Notes under the pieces: generated by a model
Database searches by the model: none
Told to the model about the DNA's origin: nothing
The model's input: only the letters and a program-made list of their open reading frames with translations
Source: Tiliqua scincoides
Lineage: Eukaryota > Chordata > Lepidosauria > Squamata > Scincidae
Length of the DNA: 64,000 nt
Assembly: GCF_035046505.1 (NCBI RefSeq)
Contig: NC_089822.1
Span: forward strand, 116,329,307 to 116,393,306
Reading direction: 5' to 3'
Made by a program: the position numbers and the translations under genes
Shown here: one piece after another, positions 11,108 through 23,300 of the stretch
How the letters are laid out: every line of letters begins with the position of its first letter
How positions within the stretch are numbered: the stretch's first letter is position 1

Positions 11108-11606
11108 GGGCGCAGTCCAGCCCTTGACACAAACGTGCCATAAGAGGAAGAAACTGGAAGAAGTCTCAGCACCGATGGAGGCAACGAGCATGCATCAGCC
11201 CAGCTGGGCTGACAGGAGCCTCTGAGGTAGAGGGGGAGGGGGCAGGGGGGAGGTGAGAGGGAGGTGTTCCTGAGTAGGGGGAGGGCAGGCGGTGGGCAGC
11301 CCATGGGGAGAGTGGGCAGATGGGGAGCAGGAGGCAGGGCTGGGATCCAGCAGTTATGCCAGATCCCAACCCCTGTTCCGGGGAGAACAGAGCGGCTTCA
11401 AGCTACTCCACTCTCCTTCGGCTTGTGCCACTTCTTAAGGTGGCGCAAGTCCAAGGATACCCATAGGGGAAAGGGCGTCTTTCCCAGAGGTAAGGGGGAA
11501 AGTTTCCCCTTGCCTCTGGCTGAGTCGTTTTTGGCCCGTATCCTGTGCTGGATACAGCGCAAGCCTCTTGGCTTGTCTGTTCCAGCACAGGGTAGGATTG
11601 TGCCCT
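11108..11606. mobile_element. GC-rich non-autonomous DNA element, about 500 bp
   Basis: It begins GGGCGCAGTCC and ends TAGGATTGTGCCCT, giving terminal inverted repeats of about 13 bp. Inside are the family blocks ACGTGCCATAAGAGG, GAGCGGCTTCAAG, GGTGGCGCAAGTCC and TTTCCCCTTGCCTCTGGCTG. Relatives lie at 11962, 24018, 35106 and 60494. Open frames inside it have no recognisable protein content. Confidence 0.7.
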
Positions 11607-11961
11607 AACCAACATCACATGCTTCCATAGGTCTCTTCCAAGCTAGACAGAATACTGAACCTCAGCTTCTTGCAAACCAGCATAAAGAAAAAGGAGACCT
11701 TTTCTACAGTGTCTGGGTTGCATTGTCTTGTATGTTACATATTTGATTTATTTCAAATGTCTCTTGTTGCTCCTTTTCAGATAGAGTGAACTACTATGAT
11801 TATTGGCTTGAATCCAAAATGCCACTTATGCAAACCCAGGGGGTTAGGTCTGTTCAGTGGCATCTTTGACTCTGTTGAGTGGCAGATCACCTTATCATAT
11901 CAGAAGCTGCTGTTCAGTCTTCCCTCATTTTGAGAAGAGGTTTTGCCATGCATTGTGTGTA

Positions 11962-12373
11962 CCTCTGGAGGTGGCGCAAGTCTGAGGAGAGCGGAGCAAC
12001 TTGAAGCCATTCCGTTCTCCCCAGGGACAGGGGTTGGGATCCGACATAACCGCCAGGTCCCAGCCCCGCCCCTGGCTCCCATGTGCCTGCCCCCGGGGCC
12101 GCCCATTGCCCAGAAACACTGCCCAGAAACATCCCCCTCCCACCTCTTCCCCGCCCCCCATGCCTACCGTCTCCGCTTGTGTCGGCACAGGTGCGCTGGC
12201 ACAACCAGCGGGGAGGAAGCCGCCGCAGAGGCTTCTGCTGGCCTCTGTGCATTGGCGCACCTAGATGCACCAACGCAGCTTCCTCCCACGGAGGCACAAA
12301 CATGCTTTCTGGCACGTTTGCAACCCTCCTGGGGCTCCTATGCCGGCATAAGCGCCGGTTAGGATTGCACCCT
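11962..12373. mobile_element. GC-rich non-autonomous DNA element, second copy (reversed)
   Basis: It is the reverse orientation of the 11108 family, 360 bp further on. Shared blocks are GGTGGCGCAAGTCTGAGGAG and CCAGGTCCCAGCCCCGCCCC, and it ends CGCCGGTTAGGATTGCACCC. One end is lost. Confidence 0.65.
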
Positions 12374-13567
12374 TTACTGCATATCATCAATTCTGTGAGT
12401 AAAACTCTCTCCTTTGCTGTAGTTTCATTCTGGAGTTTCTGTTTTTAGCTCTTTAATTTTAATTAATGCTTATTCTGGCTGTTGGAATTGCTTTTATCTT
12501 TTTAATCCACATGTTTTCTCTTCATCTCCTAAGTCCACTACATGCCCCAGAAAAACAAACTGTGTGGAGGAGGTTGGACTTACTTTCCATCTCCTTCTTG
12601 AGCTCGATGTTTTCTTTCTCCCTCCCTCTTTCTTTCTCCCTCACTCTAAACTGTACTAGACCCTTGGAACCTCTGCTCCAAGAGGATAGAACAGGAGCAT
12701 TTAGGAAGAGTTGTGGTTTATCTCATCATACACCCTTACTATCCAGGGGTATGTTGTTCATTTCTGCAGACGTACCCTGCCGTTGCAGCTATCAGCAAGA
12801 TTGACAGTCCACCATTCCTCCTGATCAAAAAGCAGCTGTTAGAGCATTTAATGATAAATGCTTAATAAGTGCTTAATAGTAATATTGGCCTACTTGACAG
12901 GGCTGAGGCAAGGATTTCTGAGGTAATGCATGCCAAATGCTTTGAATTCTCTAAAGTGCTATGTAAATCCTGAGTATTATTAGGATCAGTTAAAAAAAAT
13001 AAAACAACAACAAACATAACTCACAGAATCCCTGTTCAGGCCAAGTGGGTATTCACAGCCCAAAAAGTCAAAGTAAGCTTTTCCTGTTTGGCCTTAATTA
13101 GTTCCTCCCTTGTTTTTTCACCTGTATGCCTCATGGAATATGAGACCCTAAACAGAATTCTCATCTAATGAGTCTGCTAGAGGTCCTTCTGAACTAAGGA
13201 TTGTATCCCAACCCCATCAGTTCATGCTATTTTGTATTTGTGCAAAGTGGCACAATTTTCACAAATCCTTGCCCCCATCCCCCCAAATCTGCTCTTTTTT
13301 GATTGAAAGACCCAGGAGCTTAGCTGGAGAGAAAAAAAGAGAACAGGCAAAAATTGCATTCCTCCCTTGTTCAAGCACAAGACAGAGTGAATGAAAGGCG
13401 GGGTTTAAATACAACTTTTGGACTTTGTGTCATGCTTTCAACCACTTCTGCTATTGTGACATATATATTTAAGCTTTAAACAGAATTGTCACACACTGTA
13501 TTGTACTTGCATTTCATGGCAATTTGTAAGTAGTAGTACTTATTTTTATTTTCCTATTTAACTATGG

Positions 13568-13790
13568 CAGTGATTTTCAACCTTTTTCATCTCACTGCAC
13601 ACTGACAAGGCACTAAAATGGTCAAGGCACACCACCAGGTTTTTTTTACAAGGCACACCATGCTGCCAGTGGGGGCTCACATCTCCCATTAGCCCTATTA
13701 ATAAATGACCTTCCCCCACATTCCTGTGGCACACCTATGGACGACTCACAGCACACCAGTGTGCCATGGCACAGTGGTTGAAAACGGCTG
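13568..13790. mobile_element. hAT-type miniature element with 8-bp target repeats
   Basis: The terminal inverted repeats are CAGTGATTTTCAACC and GGTTGAAAACGGCTG. It is flanked by AACTATGG and ACCTATGG, an 8-bp duplication with one mismatch. Internal text includes GGCACACCATGCTGCCAGTG. Copies of the same family lie at 53949 and 57942. Confidence 0.85.
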
Positions 13791-13845
13791 ACCTATGGGG
13801 TCTGTGCAGGGGCAGGAATTGGCAAAAAAAACATATGTCAGGGTT

Positions 13846-13932
13846 GCGATCCTATGCACAGTTTCCTGGTAGCAGACTCCACTGAACACAGTGGAATTTA
13901 CTACTGAGTAGACATGCGTAGGGTTGTGCTGT
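13846..13932. mobile_element. Short 'ACTCAGAAGTAAG' miniature element
   Basis: It runs from GGGTTGCGATCCTATGCACA through CACAGTGGAATTTACTACTG to TAGGGTTGTGCT. The ends match the GGGCGCAATCCTA termini of the larger elements. Confidence 0.6.
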
Positions 13933-14339
13933 TTATTAGTCTTTAAGGTGTCACAAGACTGTTATTTTTCACTTTTGCATTTTTAGCATGGTTTTTACCC
14001 TTCAGTCTGAAGAAGAGTTCTGAATTACTCAAAAGTTTGCAAACTTAATTATGAACTTTGGTTGGCCCTAATAAAACTGTTATTTCAGAAACACTGTAGA
14101 GTTGGCTTAATTAAATTGTTTTTTGGCCACAGGTAAAAAGGTTTAACTTCAGCTAGCCAAAATTGGCTTACAAAAACTTACCCATGGAGTAACTTACTCC
14201 ATGGTACTCATTTTTTAAGCTAATAAGATGCATTCTGCCTGAGGTAGTGCTTTGTGTAACTTGGGTATTTGCATAACATCTTTAAACCACAGGTTTGTCC
14301 AGTTAAAAGTATGTTCTCACCAATTCCACAGCTCTATTG

Positions 14340-17300
14340 CTATGGGACCAACTTGGCCACTAGCATCTGGATCCCCAGGATCAGAAAAGTTTCAGATGAA
14401 CCAGAAAGCATGGCTAAGGTCAGTAGCAGAAGACTAGTTGGACTGGCTGGTTGGAAACCCCATGAAGCCGCATTCAGTTCCACCTCTACTGGGTAATGGT
14501 CGCTGATCTCCAAAGCCTAGGAGAGAGAGAAAGCGCATGAAGAGCAGGGAAACAAGACTATGGAGTTTCTCTCCCTTGTTTTGAATGCAAGAAAAAGGGT
14601 GCAAAAGATTCCACTGTTTTAGCACTGTTTTATTCCAAGAATCAGGAGAATCTTTTCTCCAGGGGGACCTCTCACAGTAAATGTTCAAAGTCCACAGCAG
14701 TGAATACACAGCCCACAGGTGGTCCCAGAACAGTGCATGTGGAAACATTCATTGGCTACAAGCCTTGTGCTACTACAAAGGCACAGCTGATCTCCATGCA
14801 GATATGTCCTGTTAAGGGGATGGGGCTTCATAAGCATCCCCTTCTCTGTGTCTTTTGGCAGCAGAAAAAAAGATTATGCAGAACAGCAAAAAGCCACTGA
14901 AGGAAGCAGAAAAAGGGAAACCATGCAGAATGGCTTAATTTGCATAATTTAAACAGATCACAGAATTCTGGGGCTTTATGGGTCAGAATTTGAATTGCTC
15001 TGGAACAGAACTGTGACTTCCTTTGTCAGTGTGGAGCATACACAGCCCTCTGGTTTCTCCCTCTCTGGAGAATTACCACTGTGTTAGCAAATCTGCTGCT
15101 TTACAAAAGTGCCTGCTCTTTGCCTCTGCTTATGCATTTGTAAACAAAGCAAATACAGGTCCAGCCTATTTATACACAGATTTTTTATACACGGATTTGA
15201 CTCAACACAAATGGCCCCTGCAAATGAGAAGGAACGTGCTGATCCCTGGAGAAGGGGAAAATGCATCCCTTTAAAATCAGTTTAAAAAACTGAACAGTCC
15301 TTTAACAATAGCCTCCTTAATGAGAGAGAGAGAAGGCAGCTGACTGACAATCCATCAATCCTTCTCTCGCCAGCTGAGCACACTTGCATTGGTGAAGTGC
15401 ACCAATTTGCACTAAGTGCACTAATTTGCACTAAGTGAAGCTTGGAGGACAACTGATTGATGGATTGTCTTCTTAATGACTCTTATCTTCTTAACGACTC
15501 TTATCTTACATCACAAAGGTCAGCAAGGTTGTTTTTAAATCACTGGAGCAAAGAAACTTTGTTTTTTAAATGGATTTGCTATAGTGCGTTTTTTTGCCAA
15601 CCACAGGAGTGCTTGGAATGGAACCCAAGGGAATAATGAGGCTCAACCTGTATTGCCAAGGCATCACAAGTCTCCAGCGTTCTCTCCTTCAGAAGCCCAG
15701 TAGCACCACCCCTAAAACTCCTCCGCACTTGGCAGGAAGTGGGAAGATTGCAACTATATCTTTTCAATAACATTGAATATTTCGGCTGTTCTATCCCTCA
15801 GAATAAACTGCCCTTGTAACTGGGGAATACCTCTGTTTGGAAAACACAGAACACAATATTTTAAATTCATTTTCATTTAAATTCATTCAAGATCCAGTAG
15901 AGGAGAGGGCAGGAGGAATGCACAATGACCTAAGAAATAAATTGCTCATTGGCCAGTCTTGCAGATTGATAACAGGCAGTGCCAAAGAATTGCAGCACTC
16001 AACAGTGTCTCTTTTGCTGTGCTTGACTGACCTAATATTCTTAGCCTTCCGGAAGATTATATACTTATACATAAAACCCCATGATTTCCATGTCCCAGCA
16101 AGAGCTCCCTGGTACCTCTGCCTCTGAGAGTCCAAATTTCTTGGGGAAGTCAAAGGGCTGAGCCGATTCAGGTACAACTGCAGCCAGACAGTGTTCGCCA
16201 TGCACCACAATCCTATTTGGGGATGAGAGAGAAGAATATAAGAACAGCCCCAATGGATCAGGCTATAGGTCCATCTAGTCCAGCTTCCTGTATCTCACAG
16301 CGGCCCACCAAATGCCCCAGGAAGCACACCAGATAACAAGAGACCTCATCCTGGTGCCCTCCCTGGCATCTGGCATTCTGACATAGCCCATTTCTAAAAT
16401 CAGGAGGTTGCACATACACATCATGGCTTGTAACCCATAATGGATTTTTCCTCCAGAAACTTGTACAATCCCCTTTTAAAGGCGTCCAGATGCCAGGCCA
16501 GATGCCATCACCACATCCTGTGGCAAGGAGTTCCACAGACCAACCACACGCTGAGTAAACAAATATTTTCTTTTGTCTGTTCTAACTCTCCCAACAATCA
16601 ATTTTAGTGATGTCCCCTGGTTCTGGTGTTATGTGAGAGTGTAAAGAGCATCTCTCTATCCACTCTGTCTATCCCCTGCATAACTTTGTATGTCTCAATC
16701 ATGTCCCCCCTCAGGCGCCTCTTTTCTAGGCTGAAGAGGCCCAAACGCCAGAACCTTTCCTCATAAGGAAGGTGCCCCAGCCCAGTAATCATCTTAGTTG
16801 CTCTCTTTTGCACCTTTACATACAGAACGTCCCTGATTCAATCCCTGTCATAAGAACATAAGAAGAGCCCTTTTGGATCAGGCCAAAGGTCCATCTAGTT
16901 CAGCCTCCTGTTTCCCACAGTGGTCCAACAGGTGCCTCTGGGAAGCCCAGGAGCAGGAGAGAGAAGGTACCATTCCCATGACTGCTCCCCTGCACTTGGT
17001 ATTCAGAGGCATATTGCCACTGAACCAGGAGGTGGTGCATAACCATCATGACAAGTAGTCATTGTTAGACCATGAATTTGCCCAGTTCCCCCTTCAAAGC
17101 CATCCAAGCTAACGGCCATCAGCAGATAGGTTTGGAAAGAACCGTATCTGATTTCCTGCCAGGCAGCCAATAATACAGATGGGACAATGGCTGTGTTCAG
17201 TATAAGGCAACTTCCTAAGTTTTCCATCAGGATCATGAAGCTTTCACTCTGCCTAAACCCACATTCCTCAATCCTTCTCATACCTGTCATAGGCACAGTG

Positions 17301-20300
17301 AGTGTTTTCTCGGACAGTTGTGTCAGCTTTGTCACCAATGAGCCAATGAAAACCAGGCTTCTGGCGCAGGCGGATTTGTCCCCAGCGCTTTTTTGCCACG
17401 TAGCCACAATCAGCATTGAAATCACCCAAGAAAACCATGTCCTGTGGTGAGGAGGGGGGTGGGTGGGTTAATCATATTCCTTAGATTATTTGAGCAAGAG
17501 GATCAGTGAGCTACTTCAAGGGATGTAGGAAAGCTATGGGCACAGTCCTAACCAACTTTCCAGCACGATACAGACCCAAGGTAAGGTAATAATCATGCCC
17601 TTACCTTGAGGAGGCCTCCTTGACTGCCTCCCCACTGCAGGATGCAGGGCACACCGTATTGGCACAGCTATGTCAGTGCTGAAAAGTTGGTTAGGATTGC
17701 GTCATAAGTTACCTGTCCACAGAATTAACAATAAGTAAATAACTACAGAGTTATTAATAACAACCATTTTGGTTATTAACATTTTGACTCTACATTTTGA
17801 GTTTTCAAAGCACGTCATATAGATTTGTCTTATTGTAGTCCTTATAATGTGCTCTTCTAATACTATCCCCATGTTGCAGATGGTGGAGCAGAGGCTGCAA
17901 GGGACAGAGTGGCTTGTCTAAAGCCATCTACAGCCTAATTTTATGTGCATCTGCTCAGAAATAAAGCCCAATGAGTTCAACAGGGCTTAGTCCCAAGTAT
18001 GTCTGTATACGTTACCAGCCCAGCCATGAAGCAACCTTGCATCAGATTGGGGGGACGAAGGGACAGCAGATTTTGGGAGCCCTTCACCCCAAATCTGCCA
18101 ACGCCTCTCTCCAGCCCACTGCAGGCATGAGCAGCACTGGTCTATTCCCATTCAGTCACATGGGAAGAAGATGATCTGCTTCTTTGCCATGTTCCAGTTT
18201 GCGCAAACCCAGAAGTGAAGTGCAGGGCTTATGGTTTTATTTACAGGGACTGCACAAATGAAGGAGGTCTGTCATTTGCATGGTCCCTTTAAATAAAACA
18301 AGAAGTCCCGCATCTCCAGGTTTGTGAAAACTATAGGAGAGGTGTTTTTCCCCCCAGGGTACTGTGGTAGAAGTGGCAGCAGTGGGTAGCACCCCTGGTT
18401 GCACTGCCCCGGTATATAGGATTGCAGCCTTAATAAATAGGCCCAATCCTACGTGGGGCTTGCACTGCCACATCTGTGTTGTGTCAGAGGGTCCTCTTCC
18501 CAGGACTCTTCCCCCCCCCAACTGCTCTACAGGACAGGTAACTATTTGCACCTGGAACTCTTTCCCTTCTTCCCCCCTTTTTCCTCCCCTTTTCTCCCCA
18601 TCTTCAGTTAGCAACTGGATTGGCAGATCAGGGACCCCTAAAATCCTTCCCTACAACCTTTCCTTTTTCTAATTTCCTCAGATGCACCAAATACTCTTCA
18701 CACGCAACCACCATGAAAGCTAGGTACACTGGATTCAAGTATTAGGACCAAGAAACATACACTTATCATTTCTCCATGTGCATTATGTTTACCTTTGTGC
18801 TTTTGTAATAAAACTATAATCTTTTATTAAAAGTTATCTTTCTCTCAGTCTCCTCTTTATGCGAAAGGGAATTTCTCTGCATTATGCCATCTTGTTATCT
18901 ACCCTGTGATCCTAAGTTTCCAATAAGGGCAGTGTAATAATTCCCCTAAACAAAACAGCCCTTTTGGTAACAGTTGAACTGGAAGTGCCCCAAACCACTA
19001 GGTAGTGGGTTAGTATTATTGATTTATATAGCATCATTTGTCTGGGTGGTGCTTTACACAGAGTAACAAGCCAGGTCCCTGTCCTGGAGACTCAGGATCT
19101 AAAAGAGATCCAAGAAACAAAAATAGAAGAAGGGGAGGGAAGTGGATGCAGGGAATGACTGGGAAGAATATGTACTTACGTATCATGTACTGTATACTTA
19201 AAGGCTTAATTACAGTAACGATCAGGAGGTTGGATCAAAGGCCTCACAGAAAAAAAGTGGGTTATGAGAAGGAAGTTAAAGGAAATTAGGATGGTGGCAT
19301 TGTTACCCATGAGTTTTTTTATGTATTATTTTATTCCTGAATCATTCTCTTCATACGCATATAGTCTGCCTACCTCAAATGCCCACAAACCCATGCCAGG
19401 CAGCACAGCTCCTGCCTGCCAATATTAGAATAGAATTAGAATATTAGAATAGTTGCATTCTGGACTATTTTCCTGAAATCTCCATATATATCAATAGACC
19501 ATAATATGATTTATGGGCAACAGGGCCCAAGACTTCCTGGTGCCTGAGGCAGCATGTCAAATGCTGCCCCCCACCCAATTATTAGTGTTCTCTCTAGAGA
19601 TCTGCACACTGCTCAGTGGGGTTTCCAGATGCTCCTCAGCAATATCATGGCACATACCACTGCCGGGCTTCTGGGAAAGCCAAGGTCTGAGCTATGTGGA
19701 GCTTGATTTTCATCACAGAAAACTGAACATTTCTTATAAGCAGCATTTCATAGTCCAGTAAATACTGGCAGGGATGGGAACTTGAGTCAGGTGACTTGAG
19801 CCCGAGTTGCAAAAATCAGCATTTTTTGCTGACTCGTATAGTGACACCCCCCCCACTTTCACCCCCTCCCTCTTTGGGAAGGGGCCCAAAAGAAACTTTG
19901 TACCCCCTGATAAAATTCCTCTCAGAGGCCCTGGGAGCAGTAACTATCATTGCACTTCTTGTGTCCTTTCTTTTCTTTTCTCTTCCATTCCCTTTCTAAA
20001 TTCTTCCTATCTTCCTTTTCTAAAATTCAGGAACCAGGATAAAAGTTTAAGGATTTCCCTGTGCAACATCTTCCCTCCAACCTGCGTTTTTTCTTTCTTA
20101 CTTGCTTCAGATGTACCCTAAATATGCATTCACATTGTACCACAGGAACACAAGGCACACATATGAAGAATTATGTTTGATATTTGGTCATTTTCTTAAT
20201 CTACATCCTTTGCTTCTCTCTCCCCCCCCCCCCCACAGTCTATTCCTTAAAAGGGTGTGTGTGTTTTCTTACACAGTGCTAATTTAATACCCAGTTCAAA

Positions 20301-23300
20301 GATTCCTTCTCAAGGAACTGTATTGCCTAAGCAACCTTTTCTTTTAGAAAAGAGGCATGACTGCCCATCTTGTGCTCTTCCCAAGGGAAATATTTATAAA
20401 GAATTCCTCACACAGCTGCTTTGGAAACAACATCATAGAAGCATTGTGGAAGGCAGTTCGGGCGGGGGAAAGGGACAGCAAGGGAGGATGGGCAATATTC
20501 TTGGGAGATCAGCCTGCCAGGAGAGTGAAGAGAAGGGAGCTGATCATTTACACCTGGGTCTTTGACTTCTGAGGCCCTCTTTTCTTACAGGTACGCTCGG
20601 GGAGGGGTGTGGGGTGTCAGCAAGAAATAAGGTCTTCTCAGTAGTGGCACCAACATTATGGAACTCCTTCCCCCTTGATTTATGAACTGCTCCCTCCCTG
20701 GAAACTAGCTGGCGAGACCTGAAGACATTTCTTTTTAGACAAGCCATCTGAGTTCTTGGCCTTTTTATCATATTTTAATATCTTTGAAAATATCTTTTTA
20801 ACATCTGGTTTTTTACAGACTTGGGGCTTTTATAAAATTGCTGTTCCTCTTTTTATTGTATTGATGTCTGCTTGCTGTTCTTAATATGCTATTTATTATG
20901 ACAGGTTTTAATGTTTTAATTTGTGTTTTTAATTGTGAGTTTATGTTTTTAGTCATTGTTGTAAGCCACCTTGGGTCCCTTCGGGGAGAAAGGCAGGATA
21001 GAAATACGGTAAATAAATTATCAATTTAGAACTCCCTGATTCACAGCTCAGGGATTACTATGCTATAGCAGCTCTCTAATGCTTCAAGTACGGAGTGCGA
21101 TGGCAGCCACCTTACCACCCATCCTCCATTAGTCATAAGAACATAAGAACAGCCCCACTGGATCAGGCCATAGGCCCATCCAGTCCAGCTTCCTGTATCT
21201 CACAGCAGCCCTCCAAATGCCCCAGGGAGCACACCAGATAACAAGAGACCTGCATCCTGGTGCCCTCTCCTGCATCTGGCATTCTGACATAACCCATTTC
21301 TAAAATCAGAAGGTTGCACATACACATCATGGCTTGTAACCCATAATGGATTTTTCCTCCAGAAATCTGTCCAAATGAGAGTCTGATAATGGAGGAGAAT
21401 AGACAGAGGAATGGGGCATAAAAGCTCAGTGGCTGCAGCTCACTAAGCACCTTGGAAAATTTCAAGGCACAGACACAATGTAAGTGAAAATTTGTACATT
21501 GTCTGCACATGCAGTAAGTAATATCTCACTACCACAGTGACTGATGTAAATATCACAATTCCCCACCTGACTCCTCATCTATCTCTCAAGTCATACAGAG
21601 AGATTTGCACAATGGTGCTGATGAATTTTCAAGCAATGAGTTAAGACTAAACTGTCAGAGGGTCAATGGTTGGGGCAGGACCAATTGTGATTCCCTTAGT
21701 CAAGCAGCAGTCAGTTGCCAGGCAGGCACACTGGAAATTAGCAAAAAACCCACAAGTTTGAGTTACCCAATCCTTGCACCACCACAATACCTCTGTGCCC
21801 CAGCGGTCCTGCACATTCAGAAAAACATCATAGAGAGCATCAATTTCAGCTTCTGCCTTTGAGGGCATCGTGTGTTGTGGGATCAATACCAGCTCCGGGA
21901 GTTCTTGAGAGAGTAGAAATGGAGAAAATAACCGTAAGGGACAGAAAAATCCTGCCAATCTGGAATCCAGTCTTAACACAACCCCTAAGCCCAATTATGT
22001 GTTTTAAGGGGGTAGCCTTGGGGACAGAGGTTGTGGAAACTTAGAAGTGAGGGGCACGGACAATAAAATCTGGTCAGGGCCTCTTGCAGCACAACAGTCT
22101 CTAAAAATATAATGTTCACCCAATATCCCTATAGCATATTTCAAGTGTTCAAAAGAACATGCATACAGCTGACCCTATGCAGACATTTCAAGTGAATGTA
22201 GACCCCCCTCTAGACATATGCATACGTTGTGAGAATATTGGTGCATCACTCAGACACTATGACATCAAATGAAGACTTTGTGTGTGAAGCAGCCATCAGA
22301 AATCACAACACTGCAGACAGAGCTTTCCAGCATCACCTCTCATCAGTTCAATGCCTGCCAACCAAGGCAGCTCATGCATTTAGCTACAAGTCACTGAATG
22401 ATGTGCCTACACGTGTCACTCAGCCTTTATCAGGGCTCCCAGAATATGTTCACAATTGAGTTTTTTGTTGGTCTCCATGGATGAGAACTCTGCCGTTTTG
22501 AAGCAGCCAGTGTGAACTCTCTTTTATTCCTAGCTATTTCTTTATCAGTCTGTCTTTCATGTTGCAATGCATCAGTATATAATTTTATTCTCACAACACT
22601 GTGAGGCAGGCTAGGTTGAGAGCCAGTAACTTGCCTAATCACCTCATGAGCTTCATGGTTAAGAAGAAATTTGAACCTGGGTCTGACATTCAAAGGCAAC
22701 AGTCTACATCTACTGGCTGCCTGCCTTCATCATGCAGACTTGGTGTATAAAGACTATTATCAACTGTCTGTTCACAAACTATCTTAGAAAAAGCAGTAAG
22801 GGAAGGCATCGTCGCTTTTTTATACAGAGCCCAACCCATCTGCAAGGCAACTCACAAAAATGCAGAGATGGAAGGAAGGGAAACCAGAGGGCAGAGCATC
22901 ATGTTCTGCCCCAAAGGGCAGAGCACCATGTTGGTACAATTCTACTCCCTGAGTCACCAGAGACCAAATTCCTGCATCCTGGACCCCCACCTTTGTTTGG
23001 TGTGCTGATACGGACAATGAAAGGCTCACGAGCAAAGACATCTGGTCGGTCTGGATGACTGTCCTCATATTTGTAGGAATCCAATATTCGAGTGCTCTGG
23101 TCTCTAAGGGAAGGGAGGACACAGATGAACAGTGGAGGATCTGGGCCCAGGCAGGAAGTGAAAGCGTAGCACTGTATTTTTTCTTTTCTTTTCAGTTCTT
23201 AGAAGAAACATGATTTCCATGACAACATGATGACACAGCTTTGTGTGCTGACAGGTTCCCATTATGAGTTGCCCAGGGAAGACAGGACAAGAATCAGTCT

